Shown piece after piece: positions 33,168 through 41,354 of a stretch of 64,000 nt of DNA (positions within the stretch are counted from its first letter, which is position 1; the number at the start of each line of letters is the position of its first letter). Position numbers and translations under genes: made by a program. Source of the DNA: JAOAFX01 sp965649105 (lineage in GTDB: Bacteria > Hydrothermota > Tepidihabitantia > SM23-42 > JAOAFX01); NCBI GenBank assembly GCA_965649105.1, contig CBFGJP010000001.1, positions 1 to 64,000 of the forward strand, read 5' to 3'. A model generated the notes under the pieces. It did no database searches. It was not told the origin of the DNA and saw only the letters and a program-made list of their open reading frames with translations.

Positions 33168-33839
33168 ATTAAAAAAAGATTTAGCAAAACAATAAGCGAC
33201 ATCGGGTTTGCAAAATTAGATCTGCACCGAAAAAATAGAAAAGGATTTCCCGAGGTCATCTTATGCCAAGGTAAGTCAGAAGAGCAAATAGTGCAATGTG
33301 CGTGGCAGATATTTAAAGCCAATAAAAAAGTGCTTTTGACGAGAATTAATCCATCCATTGCCCGATCGCTTGATAATGAATTTAAATCAGGCAAATATTA
33401 TTCTGAAGCCAGATTGTATTTTATTGGTAAACAAAAGGAAAAAACAGGTCTGGTAGTTGTAATATCTGCAGGTACCGGAGATATCCCGGTGGCTGAAGAA
33501 GCCGCGGTCACCGCTGAAATTATGGGGAGTAATGTTAAAAGAATATATGATGTTGGTGTAGCTGGGTTGCACAGGCTCTTAAAATTCAAAAACCTGATAA
33601 AAAAAGCGCGGGCCCTTGTGGTTGTGGCAGGCATGGACGGTGTTCTTCCCTCAGTTGTTGGTGGTTTATTCCCGGCACCGGTAATTGCGGTGCCCACAAG
33701 CATTGGATATGGGGCGCATTTCAATGGCATTGCATCTTTATTGACAATGTTGAATTCCTGTGCGCCGGGTGTAGCAGTGGTTAATATTGATAATGGTTTT
33801 GGAGCGGGTTATCTTGCGGCAATTATAAATAGTCTATGA
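33168..33839 (+). CDS. larB: LarB, nickel-pincer cofactor biosynthesis protein, with apparent ATT start
   Basis: This roughly 223-residue LarB carboxylates and hydrolyses nicotinic acid adenine dinucleotide, the first step of nickel-pincer nucleotide synthesis. The family N-terminal block (IGFAKLDLHR, KGFPEV) is followed by an AIR-carboxylase-like domain (ISAGTGDIPVAEEAAVTAE, VAGMDGVLPSVVGGL, PTSIGYGA). The frame contains no ATG, GTG or TTG before the GTG at 33291, which would delete conserved residues. AGGAG (33156-33160) lies 7 nt before an ATT at 33168, so I propose initiation at AUU. Its stop overlaps ftsE. Confidence 0.8.
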   Translation: MKKRFSKTISDIGFAKLDLHRKNRKGFPEVILCQGKSEEQIVQCAWQIFKANKKVLLTRINPSIARSLDNEFKSGKYYSEARLYFIGKQKEKTGLVVVISAGTGDIPVAEEAAVTAEIMGSNVKRIYDVGVAGLHRLLKFKNLIKKARALVVVAGMDGVLPSVVGGLFPAPVIAVPTSIGYGAHFNGIASLLTMLNSCAPGVAVVNIDNGFGAGYLAAIINSL

Positions 33840-34495
33840 TTGTCTTTGATAAAGTCACAAAGATTTTCCAGCGAGACTGGGTCGCACTTGACAGCATTTC
33901 TTTTGAAATCCAGAAAGGCGAGTTTGTTTTTATTACTGGTCCGACCGGTGCAGGAAAAAGTACGGTCCTCAAACTAATCTACAAAGACGAAGAACCAACC
34001 AAAGGAACAATTAAAGTTCTTGATTACCATCTTCATTTTTTAAAACGGAATAAATTACCCGAATTCCGTCGTAAGATCGGCGTTATTTTTCAGGACTTCA
34101 AACTTCTTCAGGACCGGACGGTCGAAGAAAATGTTGCATTTGCCCTGGAGGTCACTGATATTCCACCCCGGGATTTAAAGAAAAAAGTGTTTGATATTTT
34201 AACCTATGTAAAATTAAGTCATAAAAAATTTAATTATCCTTATCAACTTTCTGGTGGCGAGCAGCAAAAGATCGCAATTGCCCGCGCATTAGTGCGTGAT
34301 CCCTACATACTGCTTGCCGATGAGCCCACCGGAAATCTGGATTTGAAAAGTTCCCAGGAAGTTCTTGAAATTCTGCTGGACATCAACTATAAAGGCACCA
34401 CCGTTCTGATGGCAACACATAATCAATTACTCGTCCGCAAGGCAAAAAAACGTATCATCCATCTGGAAAATGGAAAAATCGTGTCGGATAAATGA
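33836..34495 (+). CDS. ftsE: Cell-division ATP-binding protein FtsE
   Basis: This 219-residue ABC ATPase has Walker A GPTGAGKST, the Q-loop IFQDFKLLQDRTVEENV typical of FtsE, signature LSGGEQQ and Walker B ILLADEPTGNLD. With FtsX it forms the divisome FtsEX complex, which controls peptidoglycan hydrolysis at the septum. Its ATG overlaps the larB stop and ftsX follows after 12 nt. Confidence 0.96.
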   Translation: MIVFDKVTKIFQRDWVALDSISFEIQKGEFVFITGPTGAGKSTVLKLIYKDEEPTKGTIKVLDYHLHFLKRNKLPEFRRKIGVIFQDFKLLQDRTVEENVAFALEVTDIPPRDLKKKVFDILTYVKLSHKKFNYPYQLSGGEQQKIAIARALVRDPYILLADEPTGNLDLKSSQEVLEILLDINYKGTTVLMATHNQLLVRKAKKRIIHLENGKIVSDK

Positions 34496-34507
34496 GAAAG
34501 GATTAAT

Positions 34508-35356
34508 ATGGCATTGCGCATTGGCATAAGAGAGGGTTTGAGAACGATAATCAGAAGTCGTTCTTTATTCATTCTTTCGTTACTTGTCGCCGCGATATCT
34601 TTTTATTTGCTATCAATTTTCGGATTGGTAACGGTCAATCTTTATGAAATTGCAAACCTTCTTGATGAAAAGATTGAAATCATTGCATTCCTTGAAGAAC
34701 GTGCAGATATCGCTTGGTTAAAAAACAGCATAAACAAGATTAACGGTGTTCAAGAAGTGGTTTATGTATCAGCCGAAACCGCATTAAAACAACTGCAGGA
34801 CGAAGTTGCTGAAACAAAAGAGATAATCCGCATATTTGAAGATAACCCATTACCTGCATCGATAAGAATTAAACTCGAGCCTCAATATCGTAATCCAAAA
34901 GGATTAGAAGAAATAAGCAAGAAAGTTTTGTTGCTCAAGGGTGTGAAAGATACAATATACGGTGGAGAACTTGTAGAGCAACTAAAAAAGATAACTAATA
35001 TTATGCTATTCTTCGATGTCGGCTTATTGATCATCATTACTCTTTCCGTCATATTTGTCATATTTCAGACCATTAAACTAACAATCTTTGCCCATGCTAC
35101 CGAGATTGAAATAATGAAACTCGTTGGTGCAACAGATATATTTATCACCATACCATTTGTGTTTCAGGGATTGGTCCAGGGTATATTAGGTGGAATCATT
35201 GCCTTTATACTGCTTGAAATAACCGTCCGGATTGCATCATCATTTTTCAACATTCCTTTCTTTCCCAAACTCTTATTCTTTCTGGGCAGCATATTATTCG
35301 GAGTGGTATTTGGTATAATAGGTTCAAGTATTGCATTGAGAAGGTTTTTAAAATGA
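34508..35356 (+). CDS. ftsX: Cell-division permease FtsX
   Basis: This 282-residue protein has the FtsX plan: a cytoplasmic N-terminus, TM1 (about 20-45), an extracytoplasmic domain (about 50-165) and three C-terminal helices with the FtsX/MacB-like ATEIEIMKLVGATD segment. The extracytoplasmic loop is where FtsX binds its hydrolase activator. AAAGGA precedes the ATG. The stop overlaps the start of the EnvC-like gene, an ideal partner arrangement. Confidence 0.95.
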   Translation: MALRIGIREGLRTIIRSRSLFILSLLVAAISFYLLSIFGLVTVNLYEIANLLDEKIEIIAFLEERADIAWLKNSINKINGVQEVVYVSAETALKQLQDEVAETKEIIRIFEDNPLPASIRIKLEPQYRNPKGLEEISKKVLLLKGVKDTIYGGELVEQLKKITNIMLFFDVGLLIIITLSVIFVIFQTIKLTIFAHATEIEIMKLVGATDIFITIPFVFQGLVQGILGGIIAFILLEITVRIASSFFNIPFFPKLLFFLGSILFGVVFGIIGSSIALRRFLK

Positions 35357-36465
35357 CATCCTTTTTAATATTTTTATGTTTATTTTTACAATTAAATCAA
35401 AAACAGAAAGAGCTTGATGACTTAAAGAAACGATTAAGTGAAGTAAGACAGGAAATTAAACAACTTGAAAAGGAAAAATCAGGTGCCCTTGCTCGGCTCG
35501 AAAAGATAGATGAGGCCATAAATCTTTCCTCAGAGTATATCGAAAAAGTGACTACCCAGGAATACGAAGAAAAGATGCGAGTCTCAGAATTAAATCGTGA
35601 AATTGCACGTTTAGAATCAAAAATGAAATTTCAAAAAGAGGAATTGAAAGAAAGATTAATCCGTCTTTATAAATGGACTCCCTTTTATAAACTGGAGATT
35701 TTATTATCATCAAAGTCAATACCTGAGATACTATCAACCTCCTATTACTTACAGATTCTTGCGAAGCACGACAGCAAATTGTTCTTTGAATTTAAAGATT
35801 ACTGGACAAAATATCTTGCTGATAAAAAAATGCGTGAGCAACTTATTTCGTTATTAGAAACCCGGCGGCAAGAAAAGGAACAGGAACTTGAGCAGTTAAA
35901 TAAAGAAAGGCAGGAAAAAAGAAAAATCCTTGATGAAATAGCAAAACAGGAAAATGAGAAAAAAAAGATTGAGAAAGAATTGAAAAGTGCACAGCGCAAA
36001 TTGGAAGATTTGATCGTCTCGCTTCGCAAAAAGAAAGAAAAAGAAGAAGCAAGTGCCAAGAGTTATTTTGAAATAAACAAAGGTAAATTACCCTGGCCCT
36101 GCAGAGGTTCGGTTGGGACAAAATTCGGGAAGGTCATTCATCCAAAGTACAATACAACGACAAAAAATAATGGAATTGATATATTGAGCAATTATGGAGA
36201 AAATGTTTATGCAGTTGCCCAGGGCAAAGTTGTTTATGCGGGGAAATTTATGGGATATGGTGACTTGGTTGTAATTGACCACCAGGATGGATTTTATTCA
36301 CTTTACGGGCATCTTTCCGAGATCCTTGTTAAGGTCGGAGACGAAGTGCCTTTAGGAAGAATAATTGGTAGAGTAGGAGAAAGTGGTTCGTTGTCAGGTC
36401 CAATGCTACATTTTGAATTAAGAAAAGAAGGCAAACCAGTTGATCCCCTGGTATATCTGGAATAG
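35353..36465 (+). CDS. envC: EnvC-like murein hydrolase activator (coiled coil plus degenerate LytM)
   Basis: This 370-residue protein has a short signal-like N-terminus, two long coiled-coil stretches (about 15-105 and 160-235) and a LytM/M23 domain (about 245-368). The domain is inactive-looking: the first zinc-ligand His of HxxxD is Asn (NNGID, N272, with Asp276 kept), and the first His of HxH is Met (GPMLHFE), while His320 and His353 remain. E. coli EnvC is likewise a degenerate LytM factor that activates amidases under FtsEX control. The translational coupling to ftsX supports the same role. No amidase gene lies in the window. Confidence 0.9.
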   Translation: MTSFLIFLCLFLQLNQKQKELDDLKKRLSEVRQEIKQLEKEKSGALARLEKIDEAINLSSEYIEKVTTQEYEEKMRVSELNREIARLESKMKFQKEELKERLIRLYKWTPFYKLEILLSSKSIPEILSTSYYLQILAKHDSKLFFEFKDYWTKYLADKKMREQLISLLETRRQEKEQELEQLNKERQEKRKILDEIAKQENEKKKIEKELKSAQRKLEDLIVSLRKKKEKEEASAKSYFEINKGKLPWPCRGSVGTKFGKVIHPKYNTTTKNNGIDILSNYGENVYAVAQGKVVYAGKFMGYGDLVVIDHQDGFYSLYGHLSEILVKVGDEVPLGRIIGRVGESGSLSGPMLHFELRKEGKPVDPLVYLE

Positions 36466-36482
36466 AATTTAACTTTAAATAT

Positions 36483-37262
36483 TCACATAACTATTTTGGT
36501 TGCACTTAAAAGATATGCGGTATGAGTAATTTCTCTTTCTCTTGGCCGAACACCTCTCTCCCTAACTAAAATCTCCCGTTGCATAATCTCGCAAACTTTT
36601 ATTCTAACGAAATTATGTGCATGAAGTGATTCTACGGTTTTTTTTATCTGCTCAACATTCGGACTCCATGATACCAGGTGGTGTCCACTTTTTAATACAT
36701 CAAATGCCCGGGGCACAATTTCCCATGGTTCAGGAACATCGATAAATACTGCATCAACATTTCTATGAATAAAACCTTCAATTGCCACATCCCTGAGAAT
36801 GAATTCGACTTTGCTTTTATATTTGCCCTTCTCCACATTTCGCTTTGCATTTGCAAGAAATTCTTCGTTCCTTTCGTAAGAATAGACAATGCCGTCGGGG
36901 GCAACAATCTTTGATAAAAATAAGGTCAATGCACCACTACCGGTTCCCACCTCAATGACTTTTGAACCCGGTCCAACAGAAGTTTCAAATAATAGATAAC
37001 CAATGTCCTTTGGGTAGACAATTGTAGTTTTTCTTTTTATTTTCAATATTAAATCGCTCGTGGTGGGCTTAAGACAATAAAAATTTCTGCCCAGATGTGT
37101 TTTACCAGTAAAACCAAACTCTTTATTTATGATTTCATCAACCTTTATATCACCAAAATCTGTTGATAATTTCATTTTAGGGATTGCCTGGATAAGAAAT
37201 TGCCGTTTTTCATCAAGGTATATAAGGACCAATTCACCTTGTCCAATCAAATTTTCATTCAT
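36483..37262 (-). CDS. trmI: tRNA (adenine-58-N1)-methyltransferase TrmI
   Basis: This 259-residue enzyme has the TrmI N-terminal beta domain and a Rossmann methyltransferase domain with motif I VIEVGTGSGALTLFL, VYSYERNEEF and VFIDVPEPWEIVPRAFDVLKSG-type motif IV (here FIDVPEPWE). It methylates A58 in the T-loop. A TTGACC-16-TATACT promoter ends 6 nt before the ATG and predicts a leaderless mRNA. It is convergent with the EnvC-like gene. Confidence 0.93.
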   Translation of the reverse strand: MNENLIGQGELVLIYLDEKRQFLIQAIPKMKLSTDFGDIKVDEIINKEFGFTGKTHLGRNFYCLKPTTSDLILKIKRKTTIVYPKDIGYLLFETSVGPGSKVIEVGTGSGALTLFLSKIVAPDGIVYSYERNEEFLANAKRNVEKGKYKSKVEFILRDVAIEGFIHRNVDAVFIDVPEPWEIVPRAFDVLKSGHHLVSWSPNVEQIKKTVESLHAHNFVRIKVCEIMQREILVRERGVRPREREITHTAYLLSATKIVM

Positions 37263-37268
37263 TAAATT

Positions 37269-37296
37269 AGTATATTGAAAAATATTTTATGGTCAA
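37269..37296 (-). promoter_or_regulatory. Promoter of trmI (leaderless type)
   Basis: The -35 TTGACC (37291-37296) and -10 TATACT (37269-37274) have a 16-bp spacer and 6 nt to the ATG. Confidence 0.65.
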
Positions 37297-37315
37297 TAGA
37301 CTAAATTTTTTAAAC

Positions 37316-37343
37316 TTGACTTTATTATCATCTCCATTATACT
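37316..37343 (+). promoter_or_regulatory. Promoter of the 811-residue membrane protein (leaderless type)
   Basis: The -35 TTGACT (37316-37321) and -10 TATACT (37338-37343) have a 16-bp spacer and 6 nt to the ATG. It stands back to back with the trmI promoter. Confidence 0.65.
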
Positions 37344-37349
37344 CACTCC

Positions 37350-39785
37350 ATGGGTATATATTTGGTTCTATTTTTCTTGTCTGGTTTTTCTGCTTTGATT
37401 TATGAGATTACCTGGACAAGATTACTCTTGCTTGCATTTGGTTCAACAACCTTAGCAAATGCCCTGGTCGTATCAGCATTTATGCTGGGACTTGGTCTTG
37501 GCGGATTATATTATGGTTCCTATGTCGATCGGGTCAACAATTCTAAGAAATTATTTTCATATCTGCAGTTAGGAATTGGCTTATCTTCCTTTTTATTACT
37601 GCTTCTCATTAATCAGTTACCAAATTTTTATAAAGGCATATCAAAAAATATACATTTAAACCCATCAATTTCATCAACCATTATATTCATTTTAACCTTC
37701 GCAGTCTTATTTATTCCTACATTTTTAATGGGCGGGACATTTCCAGTAATTACAAAATGTTATGTTCAGGATGAGAATAAAATCAAAAATGGAATAGGAT
37801 TATTATACGGATTCAATACTTTCGGAGGTACGATTGGTGCATTATTAACCGGATTCTTTTTTATCAGAACATTGGGGCTTTCTTCGACCCAGTTGATCGC
37901 AATTTTAATAAATTTAATAATCGGCATTTTGGTGTATCTTTTCATTGCAAAAATGTCAACGGAAAATAGAATTTCAAAAACTGTTCCCCAGGAATCAAAA
38001 AAAGATAATTTAAACAAAATAAAAAAATATATGCCACTCATTGCCGGGCTAACAGGGTTTGCTGGGCTTGCCTGTGAAATTTTATGGATTCGTGCATTAT
38101 CAATATTCCTTATCAATTCCACCTACACCTTTACTATGATTATTATTGTCTTTCTGTCGGGAATTTTTATCGGTAGTATTGTATTTACCAGATTATCAAA
38201 AAAATCAAATATCCATAATGTTTTTGCATTAGTGCAAATTCTGACAGGATTATATATCATAACTGGCAGTTTATTTTTAAATAAACTACCAGCATTACTA
38301 TTTTTGTTCTCTAGTATCTTTGAAATACCTACCCTTAGAATGTTCCTACCCGCATTACTTCTTTCTTGGGTTATAGTCTTTGTACCCGCAATATTTATGG
38401 GGATAAGTTTTCCGCTAATTTGTTCTCTATACGAACAGAAAATACCGAACCTTGGTAACTATCTGGGTAATATTTATTTTTTCAATACAATTGGCAGTGC
38501 ACTTGGTTCGCTAATTGCTGGTGTGCTCTTAATCCAATATATCGGAGTCATAAGGGGATTGGTAACTGTTGCTTTTATAAATTTACTGATTGGTTTCTTT
38601 TTTACGCTTTCTTTGAAGAAAAAATTTGTATATATCATTATTTTTGTTTGGGCAATCGCCAGCTTTTTTTATTCAATGCAAAATAAATTAATACTTCCGC
38701 CTTCCCTTTACCAGTCACCGAGCAGACAACACCGTGTTTTATTTTATCAAGAAACATTGGATGGGACTATAATTGTGAGTGAAGACCGTTCCACGGGCAT
38801 AAGGTCCTGCTATGTAAATAACAGTGCGGTAATCGGCACAACCTATGATGCATTGAAGGTTGTAAAAATGCTCGGGCATCTTCCGTTCATATTCAATCCT
38901 GATGCAAAAGAGATATTGGTCATTGGTTTTGGAATTGGTATAACAACTTCAGCAATTGCACGGTATAATGTGAACCAAATAGATTGTGTTGAAATTTGTC
39001 CGGGCTTGCGTACAGCAGCAAAATATTTTGCAAATTTTAATAACTATATTTTTAATAATCCCGTAGTAAATTTTATTAACGCTGATGGCAGGAATTTTTT
39101 GCTATTAACAAAAAAAAGATACGATATCATTTCCTGCGACCCAACACATCCTATATTGGGAAGCGGAAGTCTTTATACTAAAGAGTTTTTCATATTGTGC
39201 AGGGAGCATCTATCGGATAATGGAGCAGTCTGTCAATATCTGCCCCTTCATAAACTGAGCCCGGATCAATTTAAATCTTTGATAAAAACCTTCGCTGATG
39301 TCTTCCCGCATACTTCAATCTGGCTTGGTTATTCGCATGGTATCCTTGTGGGCACAAATCATTCCCAAAAGATAATCTTTGAATCATTAAAAAATTTAAA
39401 CGATGACCTGCTCAAAGATCCATATCTTCTTGCCGTCTCATATCTTCTTGATACAGAGGCAATTAGACATTTCACCTCGGGTGCAAAGATAAATACCGAT
39501 AACCAACCCAGGTTAGAATTTTTTACTCCCTTAAGTTTGAGGAATGAAAACTGGGAGCATAATATAAAATCAGTAATGGAACACAGAATTAGTATTGATA
39601 AAATCGTTATTGGCATTGAGGATTTAGAAAAATTGCAACGATATTTGCAGGGACAGAAGTATTTTATTGAAGGGCTCATATATCAAAACCGAAGAGACCG
39701 ACAGTCAATGATCGAGGCGTTTAAAAAATCATTGGCAGTAAATCAAGAAAATAACGAAATAAGGCTATTACTTCAATCGCAATAA
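37350..39785 (+). CDS. Membrane protein with C-terminal spermidine-synthase-like domain and TPR-like tail
   Basis: This 811-residue protein has two membrane modules in tandem (about 1-200 and 225-440), each opening with a similar motif (GFSALIYEITWTRLLLLAFG and GFAGLACEILWIRALSIF). A spermidine-synthase-like domain follows (about 465-700; VIGFGIGITTSAIARY, NADGRNFLLL, ISCDPTHPILGSGSLYTKEFF). A single TPR-like helix pair ends it (IEGLIYQNRRDRQSMIEAFKKSL has the TPR spacing near the C-terminus). The nucleotide-binding loop is GFGIG and not GGGDGG, so catalysis on polyamines is uncertain. It is a single gene with a leaderless promoter. Confidence 0.8.
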   Translation: MGIYLVLFFLSGFSALIYEITWTRLLLLAFGSTTLANALVVSAFMLGLGLGGLYYGSYVDRVNNSKKLFSYLQLGIGLSSFLLLLLINQLPNFYKGISKNIHLNPSISSTIIFILTFAVLFIPTFLMGGTFPVITKCYVQDENKIKNGIGLLYGFNTFGGTIGALLTGFFFIRTLGLSSTQLIAILINLIIGILVYLFIAKMSTENRISKTVPQESKKDNLNKIKKYMPLIAGLTGFAGLACEILWIRALSIFLINSTYTFTMIIIVFLSGIFIGSIVFTRLSKKSNIHNVFALVQILTGLYIITGSLFLNKLPALLFLFSSIFEIPTLRMFLPALLLSWVIVFVPAIFMGISFPLICSLYEQKIPNLGNYLGNIYFFNTIGSALGSLIAGVLLIQYIGVIRGLVTVAFINLLIGFFFTLSLKKKFVYIIIFVWAIASFFYSMQNKLILPPSLYQSPSRQHRVLFYQETLDGTIIVSEDRSTGIRSCYVNNSAVIGTTYDALKVVKMLGHLPFIFNPDAKEILVIGFGIGITTSAIARYNVNQIDCVEICPGLRTAAKYFANFNNYIFNNPVVNFINADGRNFLLLTKKRYDIISCDPTHPILGSGSLYTKEFFILCREHLSDNGAVCQYLPLHKLSPDQFKSLIKTFADVFPHTSIWLGYSHGILVGTNHSQKIIFESLKNLNDDLLKDPYLLAVSYLLDTEAIRHFTSGAKINTDNQPRLEFFTPLSLRNENWEHNIKSVMEHRISIDKIVIGIEDLEKLQRYLQGQKYFIEGLIYQNRRDRQSMIEAFKKSLAVNQENNEIRLLLQSQ

Positions 39786-39811
39786 CTCAATATTAATTTT
39801 TTGAAAAAAAG

Positions 39812-40153
39812 CTATTTATGAGGAATCATTTGCTGGAGTTCAGTTTCATCAAATCCAAAATAATGACCGATCTCATGCAGTAAAACATCAAAAATCAAAT
39901 TTTCCAGTTCCCCTTCATTCCTCGTGATACTTTCAATATTGGTTTTAAATAATGTTATCTTGTCCGGCAGGACATTGCCATACCAGAATCCCCTTTTCTT
40001 TAAAGGGACACCTTGATAAAGACCCAATAGTGTTTTTTGTGGTATAGGTTTATCCTCAATGACAATCTCTACATTTACCAATTTATCTTGAAGAATTTTA
40101 GGTATTTTTTTCAACGACACCCTTACAATCTTTTCAAAATTTTCTTTGGTCAT
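39812..40153 (-). CDS. Minimal zincin-like metallopeptidase
   Basis: This 113-residue protein belongs to the small metallopeptidase (Zincin_1, PF06262) family. The HEIGHYFGFDE motif gives the HExxHxxGxxD zinc site. The family role is unknown; members are short cytoplasmic proteins. YGNVLPDKITLFKTNI is the conserved central strand region. No consensus promoter is visible and it may be read with neighbouring leftward transcription. Confidence 0.88.
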   Translation of the reverse strand: MTKENFEKIVRVSLKKIPKILQDKLVNVEIVIEDKPIPQKTLLGLYQGVPLKKRGFWYGNVLPDKITLFKTNIESITRNEGELENLIFDVLLHEIGHYFGFDETELQQMIPHK

Positions 40154-40200
40154 ATCTATCTACTTATAATTATAAGCAAACAACTCATTAACAAATCTAT

Positions 40201-41313
40201 TTAACGGGAAGAACTTGCTAATAAATTTCCACTTTTCAGTATTGTCCGAGCAATCTTTAAAGCAGAATTGTTTTTGCCCAATTTTAAAAGGTTTTCTTGC
40301 ATTTGTGCAATCTTTTCTTTATGGGCAAGCAAATCAGCCATAACCTTCTGCGCATTGTCTTTCGTGATCTTCAAGCCGGCATTATGGCTTATAAAAAATT
40401 CTTCATTTTTATCTTCCAGACCAGGAATTGAATTTGCAAACAAAAGGCAAGGACCTGTCCTGGTCGCTTCAGTAGTTGTAATACCCCCTGCCTTTGTGAT
40501 TAAAATATCACAAACTGCAATCAATTCTTGAATCCTATCAACCATACCATAAACCTTTAAATTTGCCTTACCTCTGAGGCCCTTAATCTTTTCCATGGCT
40601 TCTTTATTTGTCCCGCACAAAACAAGTAAATCATAATCAAAGTCAACAATTTCCTGAACAATTTCAAACCAATCCCCCCCAAAGACTTTACTACCCATTA
40701 CCACAACCGAAATTCTATCTGCAGTCAATCCAAATCTTTTACGTGCCATTTCTTTATCAATCGCACCTTCCAAGGCAATGTTCACCGGAATACCAAATGG
40801 ATAGATCTGAGCTCCTTTTATTCCATATTTTAATATCTGTTCACTCAAATCTTCATTTGGGATAAAATAATCGTCAATCTCTTTATTGACCCAATGCGGA
40901 TGGATATAATAATCAGTAATTACCACGCCCAATCTATAATTAAATATTTTTTTGTATAGCGCCGAATAATAAGCGGGAGAAAAATGTGTACACAAGATAT
41001 AGTCCGGTCTATATTCATTGAGCAAGTGTGAAAATTTATAGGCAGTCATTTTATGAAATTTATAAAGGGTCTTATCGCCACCGGTTTTCACACCCATTCC
41101 TTGATAGAAAATCTTTAAAAGCCAAATTGCATTTTTCTGACAAAATTCATAAATGTTTTTGTACATAAAACCGTATAGTGGAAACACCCAATTGAAGCAA
41201 TCTTCAAATCGAACCTCTGATTCTGATGATAAACTCTCTACTGCCTGTTTTATAGCATTTGCGGCCTTTAAATGCCCTGCACCAATCGGTACCGCAAGGA
41301 GAAGAATCCTCAT
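40201..41313 (-). CDS. Glycolipid glycosyltransferase (MGDG synthase/UgtP-like)
   Basis: This 370-residue GT28-type enzyme starts with the MGDG-synthase N-domain motif LLLAVPIGAGHLKAANAI, where the nucleotide-sugar loop and lipid-binding region lie. Its C-domain (about 185-350) has VVMGSKVFGGD, LVLCGTNKE and the donor-site ITKAGGITTTEATRTGPCLL. It probably transfers a hexose to diacylglycerol to make membrane glycolipid; sugar and product cannot be read. A leaderless promoter (TTGAAA-16-TATAAT, 5 nt from the ATG) drives it. Confidence 0.87.
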   Translation of the reverse strand: MRILLLAVPIGAGHLKAANAIKQAVESLSSESEVRFEDCFNWVFPLYGFMYKNIYEFCQKNAIWLLKIFYQGMGVKTGGDKTLYKFHKMTAYKFSHLLNEYRPDYILCTHFSPAYYSALYKKIFNYRLGVVITDYYIHPHWVNKEIDDYFIPNEDLSEQILKYGIKGAQIYPFGIPVNIALEGAIDKEMARKRFGLTADRISVVVMGSKVFGGDWFEIVQEIVDFDYDLLVLCGTNKEAMEKIKGLRGKANLKVYGMVDRIQELIAVCDILITKAGGITTTEATRTGPCLLFANSIPGLEDKNEEFFISHNAGLKITKDNAQKVMADLLAHKEKIAQMQENLLKLGKNNSALKIARTILKSGNLLASSSR

Positions 41314-41318
41314 AGAAG

Positions 41319-41346
41319 ATTATATGGATTTAATATAAATTTTCAA
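41319..41346 (-). promoter_or_regulatory. Promoter of the glycosyltransferase gene
   Basis: The -35 TTGAAA (41341-41346) and -10 TATAAT (41319-41324) have a 16-bp spacer and 5 nt to the ATG. The -35 stops 9 nt short of the end of the ArsB-type pseudogene. Confidence 0.6.
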
Positions 41347-41354
41347 GGAATTTT

